This document shows positions 16,580-25,507 of a stretch of DNA of 64,000 nucleotides, one piece after another. Where the stretch lies: NCBI GenBank assembly GCA_026129685.1, contig JAHCHO010000004.1, positions 1-64,000 on the forward strand. Direction: 5' to 3'. The notes under the pieces were generated by a model that ran no database searches, was not told where the DNA came from, and was given only the letters and a program-made list of their open reading frames with translations. The position numbers were made by a program, and so were the translations under genes. How positions within the stretch are numbered: the first letter of the stretch is position 1; each line of letters starts with the position of its first letter. Origin of the DNA: Fimbriimonadaceae bacterium (lineage in GTDB: Bacteria > Armatimonadota > Fimbriimonadia > Fimbriimonadales > Fimbriimonadaceae).

Positions 16580-17470
16580 ATGGCCGCGCACCTTTCCGCG
16601 ACGTCCCGCGACGGTTCCGTCTACGAACGCGTCGCCGCCCGAATGATCGAGGCGCTTTCCCGGGGGGTCGCCCCCTGGCGAAAGCCCTGGACCGACCCCG
16701 CCCCCCGCAACGCCGCCACCGAGCGACCGTACCGGGGGATCAACCTGCTTCTGCTCTCCATGTCCGGATACCGGGACCACCGCTGGCTCACCTTCCGCCA
16801 GGCCCTCGACCTCGGGGGCGCCGTGCGAAAGGGCGAGAAGAGCTCGCTCGTGGTCTTCTGGAAGCTCTGGGACCGGGAGACCGAGGACGAGGCGTCCGGC
16901 GAGGTTCGTCGCCGCGAGATCCCCGTCCTGCGCCACCACCCGGTCTTCAACGTCGAGCAGTGCGACCGACTGGACCTGCCCGCCGTTGATCGCCTGCTTC
17001 CGGCGGGCGAGCGGCACTGCGCCGCCGAGACGGTGGTCGCCTCGATGCCGGACCTGCCTGCGATCCGTTTCGGCGCCGATCGCGCCTGGTACCGACCGCC
17101 GTCCGATTTGGTGGGAACCCCCACGAGGAGGCGTTCGAGCCCGACGCGCGCTACGCCACGCTCTACCACGAGCTGGCCCATTTGACCGGGCACGAGAGAC
17201 GCCTGAACCGACCGGCGGTGACCCGACGCGCCGAGTTCGGCCTGTGCGACTACGGCCGGGAGTGAGCTGGTGGCTTCGAATCCGCCTCCGCCTTCCTCTG
17301 CGCCGCGCCGTCGGCCTCGACAACTCCCTTCAGGACAACGCCGCCGCCGCCTACGTCGGAAGCTGCTGGAGGCGATCCAGAGGATCCCAGGGCGGTGGTG
17401 GTCGCATCGGGCCAGGCCCAGCGCGCCGCCGACCGGGGCGTCCCCGACGCTCGCTGACGCCCGCCCTCGC
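16580..17470 (+). pseudogene. Broken ArdC-type antirestriction gene
   Basis: ArdC proteins combine an N-terminal single-strand DNA-binding domain with a zinc metallopeptidase domain and protect incoming plasmid DNA. The start is clear: AAGGAGG seven bases before ATG at 16580. Residues 1-~180 match the N-terminal domain (VYERVAARMIEALSRG, APWRKPWTDP, YRGINLLLL, FRQALDLGGAVRKGEKSS). Near 17110 the frame shifts: the original frame ends at 17185, while the metallopeptidase continues in another frame as YHELAHLTGHERRLNRP (the zinc HExxH) and stops with TGA at 17265. Further ArdC-like fragments (SAFLCAA, then NAAAAYVGS-like) lie in yet other frames to about 17470. Several independent breaks mean a decaying gene, a trace of past plasmid or integrative-element DNA. 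Confidence 0.8.
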
Positions 17471-17590
17471 CTGTTACGGGCGGGGCTCACCGTACCGACC
17501 CGAGTTGCGCGGACGGCTCGGTTCCGGCGCCTGAACGGACCGACCTAGCCTAGGGGCGGAGGGGCTCCAGAACCTTCTCCGGGAGGTCCA

Positions 17591-18109
17591 ATGTCTCACC
17601 GAGCTGCGACCGCTCCAGTGCGAAGGCGAACCCGCCATCGCGCCCGACCCAGCCCCAGCCCTTTCTTCATGAGGTCTCGGCCCCCCGCCTACGGCAACGT
17701 TCGCCTGCTGAGCGGCCGAACGTCTCCGAGCGCCCGCTGTGGCCCTCGTCCTGGGACCGAGCCAACCTCGCTCGCAACCAGATGGAGGCCGAGATTCTCG
17801 TCCTCTCCGGCGGCATCCTCGTGTGCGGCTGTCACAACGACGCCCAATCGCTTCGCCGTCGTGCCCCTGCGGTACGGCGCGCCCCGCGTTCTCGTCCTGT
17901 CGGGGGGCTTTCGTTACCACCTGGGGCCGGAACTCGATCGGGAGCCGTTCGGCACGCCGCGCTTTGAGGTATCGTTTCGATCCGACGACGGATCGCGTCT
18001 CCCCTCGGCGCGCGCCCGACAAGCTGCCCACCTTTCGCTCGCCACAATCCGACGGTGGACCGACTGGATCGTCAGGATCGCCTCCGGTTCGCTCGCTACT
18101 TTTTTCTGA
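17591..18109 (+). other. Degraded coding region, unidentified
   Basis: The stretch between the ArdC remnant and the terminator has coding-like pieces in more than one plus-strand frame: LWPSSWDRANLARNQMEAE and ILVLSGGILVCG in one, RFAVVPLRYGAPRVLVLSGG in another. No single frame keeps sense throughout. It is probably a second decayed gene of the same element as ArdC. I do not recognise the parent family. The interval 17470-17590 shows nothing else. Confidence 0.35.
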
Positions 18110-18119
18110 CGAGGCACGA

Positions 18120-18158
18120 CCCGCCCCGTCTCTCCCGGAAAAGGGGAGGGCGGGGCTC
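18120..18158. terminator. Probable transcription terminator
   Basis: A strong GC hairpin: CCCGCC...CTCTCCC pairs with GGGGAG-GGCGGG around a GGAAAA loop, followed by CTCTTTCT on the plus strand. It sits between the degraded plus-strand region and the 3' end of the minus-strand gene at 18162 and could serve either. Confidence 0.5.
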
Positions 18159-18161
18159 TTT

Positions 18162-18434
18162 CTACGGGTAGGTCTGGGCGAAAAGCAGAACCGCGAGAAG
18201 CGCGAGCAGCGCGAGGATCGGCAGCAGGTTCCTCTTGGTCTCTTCCCATGCTCGCTGACGGTCCATCACCCGGGCGCACAGCGGGCAGACGATCCGCATG
18301 CCGTAGTGGACGTTCAGCGAGTCCACGCTCTTGCGGGGGTACTTTCGCCTCACCCACTCGCCCGTCTTGATCCTGCGGCGACGCCGGAGCGAGACCTCCG
18401 GCAGGCGCCTCCCGCAACGATAGCAGTTGGACAT
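18162..18434 (-). CDS. Small zinc-ribbon protein with C-terminal membrane helix
   Basis: About 90 residues. CYRCGRRLP and, about 50 residues later, CPLC form two Cys-x2-Cys knuckles of a zinc ribbon, separated by an Arg/Lys-rich segment. The last ~20 residues (NLLPILALLALLAVLLFAQ) form one membrane helix. The start at 18434 (MSNCYRC) is chosen because the open frame upstream to 18518 adds no plausible sequence; GGAG lies just before it. A tail-anchored, nucleic-acid- or metal-binding role is possible; function unknown. Confidence 0.65.
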   Translation of the reverse strand: MSNCYRCGRRLPEVSLRRRRRIKTGEWVRRKYPRKSVDSLNVHYGMRIVCPLCARVMDRQRAWEETKRNLLPILALLALLAVLLFAQTYP

Positions 18435-18984
18435 ACTCCATCCGTCGCGGTTTCTCGCGCCTTGCGCAACTCTCAGGTCTGTGGGAGCAATCGCCAGCAA
18501 GACGGCATTGCACCGCACAGTGGATTGGTGCTCCCTGCGTCAATCTGGGCAAGAGACCAAAGGAGCCTCGATGGCAGTTCACTCCGCACCAAGAGGTTCG
18601 CACAAAGGTCCCCGGGGGCCTTGACTCCGCCAGCCTCGTCTACCCGTCCCTTCATCCGGGAGTCTCAGTTCAGGCATATGACTCGCAAGCGTAAGCTCAA
18701 TTTGGTGCGGACGGCAACCTGAGGCAGAGTCGCCGCGTCGAGAAAATACGGGCAGAATCTGAATCATGGACACTTGGCCGATCGACGGGCAACTGTGGAC
18801 GACCGTCTCCGCCTGAGAGCCCCTTGATCACATCAGCCGAAAACGTGGTGCACCGACAATTCCGTCCTAGAACACCGCACCAGTAAGTAGAGACGTTAAA
18901 ACTGGCATTTCGAACGCGAAAGTGCCAAAGGCAGAGCCAACTTAGGCTCCGGCTACGTCTGATAACTATACGGAGTTCTACTGG
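18435..18984. other. Non-coding interval before the CBASS island
   Basis: About 550 bases without a supportable gene. The short open frames here lack ribosome-binding sites and recognisable products. Base composition is visibly less GC-rich towards the CBASS genes. The promoter of the island should lie here; TAACTATAC about 15 bases before the CD-NTase start region is A/T-rich, but I cannot pair it with a -35 element. Confidence 0.5.
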
Positions 18985-20046
18985 ATGCCGACGATTCTGC
19001 CGCTAACCACCCACTTCGACGAGCTTCTCAAGGCCACCAAGCCCCCCGAGGACAGGATTAGAGCCGCCCAAGAGTGCCATCCGCTCGTGCGCGACTATCT
19101 GGAGGGCCTCGGGACGTTCAAGACTCTCACGCCGCACAGCCGCCTGGTCGGGTCCTACGCGCAGAAGCTTTCCGTCGGCGACGTAAAGGATGTCGACATC
19201 CTTGTCCGGGTGGCAGGCGACCCGGCAGAGAATGACCCGAACGCGAAACAGCTGTTGCGCGACCTGAGGCTAGCCCTCGAAGACCTCCCGTCGCACTTGG
19301 GCTATCAAGGGTCGGCCCAGTTCGATGTGAACGGAGCCCGACGCTCGGTCCACGTCTACTTCAAGGACAAGGATTTTCACCTCGATCTGGTACCATGTAT
19401 CGCTCCAAACGGGTTTGACTCGCCCATCTTTGTCCCCGACAAGGGCTTTGAAAAGTGGATTGCGTCACACCCCGTAGGATACATCCACAAGCTCAACGAG
19501 CTGAACAACGCCCACCGCAAGAAGGTCAAGAAGCTCGCCAAGCTCTTCAAGCACTACGTCCGCGAGAACATGACCTATATGAGGCCGAAGAGCTACTGGC
19601 TCGGCTCGATGCTGCTCAACCTCATCGACGCCCAAGGCTTCGACGATGGCCTTTCGTTAGGAGAGCTCTTCTACTGGCTGGTCGACGAGCTGTACAAGCA
19701 GTACGACCACCTGCTCTGGACAAGCCCTGAAGCGACACCAAACATCCCTGACCCCGTCCTCGGTCACAACGTGTCTCACAGTTGGTCGCGAAACGACTTC
19801 GAGTCGTTCCTGCGCCATCTCGACGATGCGCGAGGTCGCGCCTACAAGGCCCTCAATGCGGCTACCTCCGAAGAGGCGGTGAGACACTGGCGCATCCTCT
19901 TCGGCAACAACTTCCCTGAATCCGTCGAGGAAGAGGCCCAGCGGCTCGCCAGCCTGTTCGCTCCGGGTGCAGCGATTGTGACGGGTCTGACATCCGCCCC
20001 GCGCATCGCCACCCCGGTGCCCATGACGAGGTTTCATGGCGACTAA
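18985..20046 (+). CDS. CBASS cyclic-oligonucleotide synthase (CD-NTase)
   Basis: 353 residues. CD-NTases make cyclic di- or trinucleotides when phage infection is sensed. Pol-beta-type nucleotidyltransferase signature: GSYAQ at 56-60, then DVD at 69-71 (two metal-binding Asp), and a third Asp in HLDLVP at about 134. Downstream helical sequence (HRKKVKKLAKLFKHYVREN, SYWLGSMLLNLIDAQGF) fits the nucleotidyltransferase plus helical C-terminal layout of this superfamily. The Shine-Dalgarno is GGAG upstream of the ATG. The next gene starts 11 bases before its stop. The nucleotide product cannot be read from the sequence; the SAVED effector downstream suggests a cyclic tri- or dinucleotide. Confidence 0.88.
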   Translation: MPTILPLTTHFDELLKATKPPEDRIRAAQECHPLVRDYLEGLGTFKTLTPHSRLVGSYAQKLSVGDVKDVDILVRVAGDPAENDPNAKQLLRDLRLALEDLPSHLGYQGSAQFDVNGARRSVHVYFKDKDFHLDLVPCIAPNGFDSPIFVPDKGFEKWIASHPVGYIHKLNELNNAHRKKVKKLAKLFKHYVRENMTYMRPKSYWLGSMLLNLIDAQGFDDGLSLGELFYWLVDELYKQYDHLLWTSPEATPNIPDPVLGHNVSHSWSRNDFESFLRHLDDARGRAYKALNAATSEEAVRHWRILFGNNFPESVEEEAQRLASLFAPGAAIVTGLTSAPRIATPVPMTRFHGD

Positions 20047-20485
20047 CCGAGGAAGAGGATTGACAAGACGGCGGGCTCCCATATCGCTACTGATTCAGAA
20101 CCTCGCCGTCCAGTCTCGCTTTCCTGGTTTCCGATTCCGCAAGGAAGGACAGGTCGGTGTGTGGCGTGGCGTCTTCTCGCCCAGGCCGTCCTCTCCTGCC
20201 TACACCGTCGAGATCCGGTACAGTCCGGGCGGGATACCTCGCGCCCGTGTGCTTCGACCGGCCCTTCATCCAGATGCCCCCCACATCTATAGAGAGGAAG
20301 AGCTCTGTCTCTATTGGCCAACGGAGGACCCCTGGCACGGGGAGAAGCTACTTGCTACTTTCATCTTCCCACTCGTCTGGTCGTGGCTCGGTCTCTACGA
20401 ACTATGGCTTGAGACCGGGAAGTGGCACGCCCCGGAATCGCCCCACCGGCGACCCTCCCGGCTTACCGAGGAGGCTGTAGCCTGA
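20036..20485 (+). CDS. CBASS E2-like conjugating protein (short type II)
   Basis: 149 residues, overlapping the CD-NTase gene by 11 bases. In short type II CBASS an E2-like protein is encoded without an E1 partner and is thought to act on the CD-NTase. The pattern here, HIYREEELCLYWP (His83, candidate catalytic Cys91) followed by FIFPLVWSWLGLYELWLETGKW, matches the CBASS E2 family as I know it. No E1/JAB gene is nearby, consistent with the short type. The stop TGA overlaps the probable CTG start of the effector. Confidence 0.8.
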   Translation: MATNRGRGLTRRRAPISLLIQNLAVQSRFPGFRFRKEGQVGVWRGVFSPRPSSPAYTVEIRYSPGGIPRARVLRPALHPDAPHIYREEELCLYWPTEDPWHGEKLLATFIFPLVWSWLGLYELWLETGKWHAPESPHRRPSRLTEEAVA

Positions 20486-21627
20486 AGAAGCTGTTCCTTT
20501 CGCACTTCAGCGGTGACGCGACCGAGGTCTTTCACCTTGCCGACGAGCTGAGATTGCGGGGCATAGTCCCATGGGTAGATAAGCAAGGCGGATTCCTCGT
20601 CGGGGATGCAAACGCCGATGAAGCGCGTCGCGCCATCCGGAACGACTGCTTGGGTTGCCTCCTTTACGCGACGCCGAAGGTTTTCGACCGTCCCTTCATA
20701 GCTGCCGTGGAAATACCGGCCGCGATTACGCAGCACCGTTCCGACCCCACGTACATCTTGTTTGCTGTGCCGCGTGCCCTCAGGTTCGCGGAACTGGAGG
20801 CGAGGAGCAGGAGCGCGTTCGGCTTCAATTTTGCGGACCACCATTGCATTCCAGTGGATGACGCTGCGCTTGAGTCCGGCCTTGCGCGCGTTGCCCGCGA
20901 AGTCCTGGAGAAGGTGGCCTGCGGACATCACCCGCGAAAAGCAGACCAAATCCGTCTTCAATTCAGTACGCGCGAGGTTTTACCGTCGACCGACGACGAG
21001 CTTCTTACCATTGACGGATGTAGCGCCTACGGGACGCAGAACCCGACTCGCTGGGTGAACCTGGTTTCAGCGCTCCAAGACGTTAAAGCGGTCATTGCAA
21101 AGGTGCACGGTCGACCCCGCATCATCGTGGAGGGATCCAAGCACAACACGTCCGCGTTCCTCTTTGGTCGGGTCTTTCAAAGCTTCGAACTGGCAATCAG
21201 ACAAACGCCGACCGAATATTGGGCGAGCACGGGTCCAGCGACAGCGCCTCACGTCCAGGTCGCTGAAGAAGTCAGGGGGAGCGACGCCCTCATCGTCACG
21301 GTTGCAAGCCGATTCAAGAACCTTCGGGAAGACGCCGTTCTCGCCGCGAACGAGACCCAGCCCAGCCTCTTGGAGTTTCGCCCCGCTTGCTCCCCCCTGG
21401 AACTCGAAGCGTACACGACCCGAGGTTTCGTAAGCGCAATCTATGCAGAACTTGACCGTGTCGTCGCGAAGGTCAGACCCTCCAGGCTTCACTTGTTCAT
21501 GGCGGCGCCGCAGGCGGTTGCCATGCAACTTGGCCAGAAGTTTGCAGGAATGCCGCCGACTTACATCTATGATTGGAACGGGGCCTCTTACGAACCGGGC
21601 AGGCTGGTTCCCGCGGGGGTGCTCTAG
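20482..21627 (+). CDS. CBASS effector TIR-SAVED
   Basis: 381 residues from the preferred start. The N-terminal TIR domain (KKLFLSHFSGD, DELRLRGIVPWVD, and FIAAVEIPAAI with candidate catalytic Glu77) is an NAD-degrading domain in homologues. The C-terminal ~200 residues are a SAVED domain, which binds cyclic oligonucleotides (HLFMAAPQAVAMQLGQKF, then YIYDWNG). Activation would deplete NAD and abort infection. Start: the frame is open from a GTG at 20422, but GAGGAGG lies seven bases before a CTG at 20482 that overlaps the E2 stop (CTGA) and places the start right at the TIR strand. I take CTG as the start; this would be rare. Confidence 0.87.
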   Translation: MKKLFLSHFSGDATEVFHLADELRLRGIVPWVDKQGGFLVGDANADEARRAIRNDCLGCLLYATPKVFDRPFIAAVEIPAAITQHRSDPTYILFAVPRALRFAELEARSRSAFGFNFADHHCIPVDDAALESGLARVAREVLEKVACGHHPRKADQIRLQFSTREVLPSTDDELLTIDGCSAYGTQNPTRWVNLVSALQDVKAVIAKVHGRPRIIVEGSKHNTSAFLFGRVFQSFELAIRQTPTEYWASTGPATAPHVQVAEEVRGSDALIVTVASRFKNLREDAVLAANETQPSLLEFRPACSPLELEAYTTRGFVSAIYAELDRVVAKVRPSRLHLFMAAPQAVAMQLGQKFAGMPPTYIYDWNGASYEPGRLVPAGVL

Positions 21628-21662
21628 ATGGTGCCAATCGTTGAAGGAATCAGAGGTGCCGG

Positions 21663-22202
21663 ATGAGAGAGTTGCTGGATGGTCAAGATTGGGATGACAC
21701 CATTGAGAGGCTCACTGCGTATGCCAACTTCTTGGTCGGCGGCCTGTCCTGGCTCCAAGCCCGAGCGGGCCTGCCTCCGGGAGGCAAGAGCGGTGAGGAC
21801 TACGCGATGGAGGCGATTCGCAAGCTCTTCGATAGCGAGCGCACGGGGAAGCGAAAGTGGGACCCGGAACGCGTCAGTCTCTACGTTTTCCTGAAGGGAG
21901 TCGTGCGCAGCGATGTTTCTACGGACGTCGACAGCGTTGAGAACGCAAATACTGTTCGGCCAAAAGATGGATTCGACCCTGAGCATTCCGACGACTCGAC
22001 GCTCCTCGAAGTAATCGAGTCGTTTTCGGGAGAGCCCAACGTTGTTCGGGCAATCGAGCTCTACATGGACGGAGAGACCGACGAGGCGGTCAAATGCAAG
22101 CTGGGCGTCAAGAGAGCGGAGCTGAACCGCATAAAGTCTTGCCTGAGGGACTACTTCGATATGAAGCCTTTGCCAAAGCAAGTGAGGATAACGAACAGAT
22201 GA
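21663..22202 (+). CDS. Sigma-70-like regulatory protein in the CBASS island
   Basis: 179 residues. The middle (DYAMEAIRKLF, KRKWDPERVSLYVFLKGVVRS) resembles region 2 of atypical ECF sigma factors, and the end (VVRAIELYMDGETDEAVKCKLGVKRAELNRIKSCLRDYF) resembles a region 4 helix-turn-helix. The classic region 2 DNA-melting residues are not obvious, so it could be a DNA-binding regulator derived from a sigma factor. It lies 35 bases after the effector and overlaps the next gene as ATGA. It probably controls the island (inference). Confidence 0.6.
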   Translation: MRELLDGQDWDDTIERLTAYANFLVGGLSWLQARAGLPPGGKSGEDYAMEAIRKLFDSERTGKRKWDPERVSLYVFLKGVVRSDVSTDVDSVENANTVRPKDGFDPEHSDDSTLLEVIESFSGEPNVVRAIELYMDGETDEAVKCKLGVKRAELNRIKSCLRDYFDMKPLPKQVRITNR

Positions 22203-22597
22203 GTAGCGAACAGAAACCCAAGAGCGGGGCCGCCATCAACTCCCTGGCGAAGTTCGCGTTCGACGCGGAGGAGCAGATTGATGACGCGTCCCGCGAGGAA
22301 ATCCAAGAGATGTTGCGCAAGCAGGGAACCGACCCAGATACCCTTGTCAAACGGATGCGTCAGTTCATCGGCCGGCAGAAGGGGGAGATACTAGCCGAAG
22401 AGTTGGCCGCAAAGCGCACAGACTTATTAACGATGCCCGGTCAGATGGCGCTGCCACCACTCAGCGCCATGCGGCAAGCCATCGTCACCTTTGGCTACGC
22501 TGCGAGACTCACGGACAAAATGACGGCCGAAGATGTGCAGGCCCTCTACCAACAGGTTCAGATTCTACAGACGCTGAATGAGGAGGTCGAACAATAG
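22199..22597 (+). CDS. Small unknown protein between sigma-like gene and metallopeptidase
   Basis: 132 residues, starting at the ATG that overlaps the sigma-like gene's stop (ATGA). The N-terminal half is acidic and helical (FDAEEQIDDASREEIQEML, LVKRMRQFIGRQKGEILAEE), the C-terminal half helical with a possible coiled coil (ALYQQVQILQTLNEEVEQ). No family is recognised. Its place between a sigma-like protein and an ImmA/IrrE protease makes it a candidate anti-sigma factor or protease substrate, but nothing in the sequence shows this directly. Confidence 0.65.
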   Translation: MSSEQKPKSGAAINSLAKFAFDAEEQIDDASREEIQEMLRKQGTDPDTLVKRMRQFIGRQKGEILAEELAAKRTDLLTMPGQMALPPLSAMRQAIVTFGYAARLTDKMTAEDVQALYQQVQILQTLNEEVEQ

Positions 22598-22641
22598 CCG
22601 CAGGGGACGCTACAACATCCAAGAAGAGGGCCCTAGATGTC

Positions 22642-23376
22642 TTGGCGGCTGTCGGGGTTGATAGTCCAGCACAGATAGACGTTGAAAGGATTGCCTTGAA
22701 ACGCGGGGCAATCGTCATGCCCCAGCCGTACAAGAACCTGGATGGCTCCCTTGTCCGCAGCGGCCGCTTCGGCCTCATCGGGTACCGGCAAGACATAAGA
22801 GAGCCCGGTCGAATTGCCTTTACGATAGCGCACGAACTCGGTCACTGGGAGTTGCATCCCTACCACAGCCAAGCCATCGCCTGTACGGCGGGGGATATTG
22901 CGGCTTACAAGGGCAGCGGCATTGAGCAGGAGGCCAACGCCTTCGCAGCCGAGCTGTTGATGCCGACGCCAATGCTCGCCAAAACGCTTCGATACGCCTC
23001 GCCGACGATTCAGTTGGCAATCGAGGTTGCCGCTACTTTTGGCACATCCCTTACCGCTGCCGCCATTAGGGTCGTGGAGCTGATTGATTGCCCGGCAATT
23101 GTCGTCCTGTCGTCCGACAACCGCGTCAGTTGGGCCGTGTCCAGCCCCAAAGCGAGGCCCTATTATTCGGTTAAACGGGGAGACCGTGTCGAAGGCGGTG
23201 CCCTTGCCTGGAACTGTCTGACCGAACTGGATGAACTTGAGCAACCCGAGACTGTAGATGCTTCGACGTGGTTTTCCAGGGATCGTGACGCTCAGCGTTT
23301 AGAAGTTTGGGAGCAATCCGCAGTGCTGGGGGATTACGACCTTGTCTTGTCCATCGTCTCGTTCGACGAGCTCTAG
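22642..23376 (+). CDS. ImmA/IrrE family metallopeptidase
   Basis: 244 residues from the conservative TTG start. Zinc protease motif HELGH at 64-68 with downstream Glu in EQEANAFAAELLMP, the hallmark of ImmA/IrrE (COG2856) proteases, which cleave repressors or anti-activators; in some CBASS loci the similar CapP protease relieves repression by CapH. The C-terminal half (~130 residues) is less typical. Start: the frame is open upstream to 22582, and an ATA at 22594 overlaps the previous stop (ATAG) with GAGGAGG seven bases before it; starting there would restore the usual first helix (KKRALDVLAAVG). I list the TTG but consider ATA likely. Confidence 0.82.
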   Translation: MAAVGVDSPAQIDVERIALKRGAIVMPQPYKNLDGSLVRSGRFGLIGYRQDIREPGRIAFTIAHELGHWELHPYHSQAIACTAGDIAAYKGSGIEQEANAFAAELLMPTPMLAKTLRYASPTIQLAIEVAATFGTSLTAAAIRVVELIDCPAIVVLSSDNRVSWAVSSPKARPYYSVKRGDRVEGGALAWNCLTELDELEQPETVDASTWFSRDRDAQRLEVWEQSAVLGDYDLVLSIVSFDEL

Positions 23377-23580
23377 CGACATGAGGGTATTCTGAGTGCG
23401 TCTAGGAAGGTCCACCAAGTTTTGAACTTGAAACCTGCACAAACCGTGCGGGTTTCGTTCGTTTGTGGGGGAGCGGAGGCGGATGGGGGGCGGGATCCGT
23501 GGCCAAATTGGCGAAACCTTGACGGTTCGAGGGCCGCTCTTGTCGCACCCTTGACCGTGCCGTCGCGCACGATTCCAGGC

Positions 23581-23679
23581 GTGGACGGAATCGCGATAGG
23601 CACGATCGTGGCCTTGGCTCTCGCCTCCCATTGGATGGTTTGGGCATGCGACGCGCTGAGCCGGGGGCCGGAAGAATGA
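23581..23679 (+). CDS. Micro-ORF upstream of kdpF
   Basis: 32 residues from GTG: one hydrophobic helix (IAIGTIVALALASHWMVWA) followed by CDAL and an acidic end. The stop TGA overlaps the kdpF start (ATGA). Similar ~30-residue single-helix proteins precede kdpF in other bacteria as far as I recall. A longer frame back to 23422 exists but reads as non-coding. Possibly an extra small Kdp-associated peptide. Confidence 0.5.
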   Translation: MDGIAIGTIVALALASHWMVWACDALSRGPEE

Positions 23680-23762
23680 CGGTCCATGCGGTCGCCGGGC
23701 TGTTGGCCTCGTTGCTCTTGGCCTATCTGTTTATGGCTCTCTTGAAGCCGGAGAAGTTCTAG
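23676..23762 (+). CDS. kdpF: KdpF, small subunit of potassium-transporting ATPase
   Basis: 28 residues, too short for most gene finders. A single membrane helix (VAGLLASLLLAYLFMALL) is followed by KPEKF, the typical KdpF ending. KdpF stabilises the KdpABC complex in the inner membrane. Its stop TAG shares a base with the GTG start of kdpA, which supports the call. Confidence 0.88.
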   Translation: MTVHAVAGLLASLLLAYLFMALLKPEKF

Positions 23763-25507
23763 TGGCTTGGCTTCAGACCCTGATTCACTTGACCGTACTG
23801 CTCGCTTGTGCGAAGCCGCTTGGGCTGTACATGGCGCGCGTACTCGAAGGTCGGCCAACCCTTGTTTCAAGGATGTTTGGGCCGGCTGAAAGGCTCCTCT
23901 ACCGGCTTTCGGGCGTGGACCCGGCAACCGAGCAGACCTGGAAGACTTACGCCGTCTGCGCACTCTTCCTCAACTTGGCGGGTGCGCTCGCGGTCTACGG
24001 TATCCAGCGGCTCCAAAGCCTGCTACCTCTGAATCCAGAGGGCCTTGGGGCCGTTTCTGCCGACTCGGCGTTCAACACGGCGGTCAGTTTTGCGACAAAC
24101 ACGAACTGGCAGGGTTACGGGGGCGAATCAACTATGAGCTACCTCACGCAGATGCTGGCCCTCGGGGTCCAGAACTTCGTGAGCGCGGCAACCGGAATCG
24201 CGGTTTTGGCCGCGCTCGTTCGAGGGATTCGGGCGGGGGAAGCGAATTCGATCGGCAACTTCTGGACGGACCTCACCCGCGCGACCCTCTACATCCTCGT
24301 GCCACTCTCGCTTGTGCTGAGTCTGGCGCTCGTCAGCCAGGGGGTTGTTCAGACCTTTCGCCCGTATGTTCGGGCGGCGCTCGTCCAGCCGGTGACGGGC
24401 TCGAACGGCCAGGTGATCCACCAACAAGCGATCGCACTCGGCCCGGCAGCCTCCCAAGTCGCGATCAAGCAACTCGGCACGAACGGGGGAGGGTTCTTCA
24501 ACGCGAACTCGTCTCATCCGCTCGAGAACCCGACGCCGGTTTCCAACTTTCTCTCGATGGTCGCCATTCTCCTCATTCCGGCGGCCCTTTGCGTCACGTT
24601 TGGGGAGATGGTAAAGGATCGTCGGCAGGGCTACGCGATCTTGGCGGCGATGACCCTCTTGTACGCGGCGTCCTTGGTCCCCTGCGTGATGGCCGAAAGG
24701 GCGGGCAACCCGGCGTTCGCGAGCCACGGCTTGGCGACCAACGCCAACTGGGAGGGCAAGGAGGCGCGATTTGGCATCGAGAACTCCGCCCTATGGGCGA
24801 CGGCGACGACGGCGGCGAGCAACGGGTCGGTGAATTCAATGCACGACTCCTTCACCCCACTCGGAGGCCTTGTCCCGATGGTCCTGATGCAGCTCGGCGA
24901 GGTCGTCTTCGGGGGCGTCGGGTCGGGCCTCTACGGCATGCTCGTGTTCGCCATCGTGACGGTGTTCCTTGCGGGCCTGATGGTGGGACGGACGCCCGAA
25001 TACCTGGGAAAGAAGATTCAGGCCTACGAGATGAAGATGGCATCGCTCGTCATCCTGACTCCGTGCGCCCTGGTGCTCCTGGGCACGGCGATCAGCCTGG
25101 TTTGGCCGGCCACAAACGGGGGAGTCAGCCAGGGCGTGGCGGGAATGGCCAACCCGGGACCGCACGGGTTCAGCGAGGTCTTGTACGCCTACTCGTCGAT
25201 GGGGAACAACAACGGTTCGGCTTTCGCCGGCTACGCGGCGAACGTCCCCTTCCACAACTACCTGGGCGGTGTGGCGATGTGGCTTTCGCGCTTCTGGTTA
25301 ATGATCCCGGTCCTGGCGATCGCGGGGTCGTTGGGACGCAAGAAACCCGTGCCGGCGGGAGCCGGGACGTTGCCAACGCACACCGCGCTGTTCGTAGGGT
25401 TGCTCTGTGCGGTCGTGGTGGTCGTCGCGGGTCTGGCCTTCATCCCAGCACTGATTCTGGGCCCCGGCATTGAAGCGATAAGGATGACGGGAGGCGCCCA
25501 CCGATGA
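23762..25507 (+). CDS. kdpA: KdpA, potassium-binding channel-like subunit
   Basis: 581 residues, about the usual size. Multi-span membrane protein of the superfamily of K+ transporters; binds and conducts K+ within the KdpFABC pump. The four selectivity-filter loops are visible: [38 protein letters not shown] and [14 protein letters not shown]. Starts with GTG overlapping kdpF and overlaps kdpB by four bases (ATGA). Nothing is missing. Confidence 0.97.
   Translation: MAWLQTLIHLTVLLACAKPLGLYMARVLEGRPTLVSRMFGPAERLLYRLSGVDPATEQTWKTYAVCALFLNLAGALAVYGIQRLQSLLPLNPEGLGAVSADSAFNTAVSFATNTNWQGYGGESTMSYLTQMLALGVQNFVSAATGIAVLAALVRGIRAGEANSIGNFWTDLTRATLYILVPLSLVLSLALVSQGVVQTFRPYVRAALVQPVTGSNGQVIHQQAIALGPAASQVAIKQLGTNGGGFFNANSSHPLENPTPVSNFLSMVAILLIPAALCVTFGEMVKDRRQGYAILAAMTLLYAASLVPCVMAERAGNPAFASHGLATNANWEGKEARFGIENSALWATATTAASNGSVNSMHDSFTPLGGLVPMVLMQLGEVVFGGVGSGLYGMLVFAIVTVFLAGLMVGRTPEYLGKKIQAYEMKMASLVILTPCALVLLGTAISLVWPATNGGVSQGVAGMANPGPHGFSEVLYAYSSMGNNNGSAFAGYAANVPFHNYLGGVAMWLSRFWLMIPVLAIAGSLGRKKPVPAGAGTLPTHTALFVGLLCAVVVVVAGLAFIPALILGPGIEAIRMTGGAHR

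Noticed and set aside
18519-18900. tRNA or attachment site next to the CBASS island
   Set aside because: No TTCGA-type T-arm with matching acceptor stem and no direct repeat pair found by eye.
23395-23580. Possible cyclic-di-AMP (ydaO) riboswitch before kdp
   Set aside because: The leader is GC-rich and has GGGGG stretches, but I could not place the conserved core in the right order.
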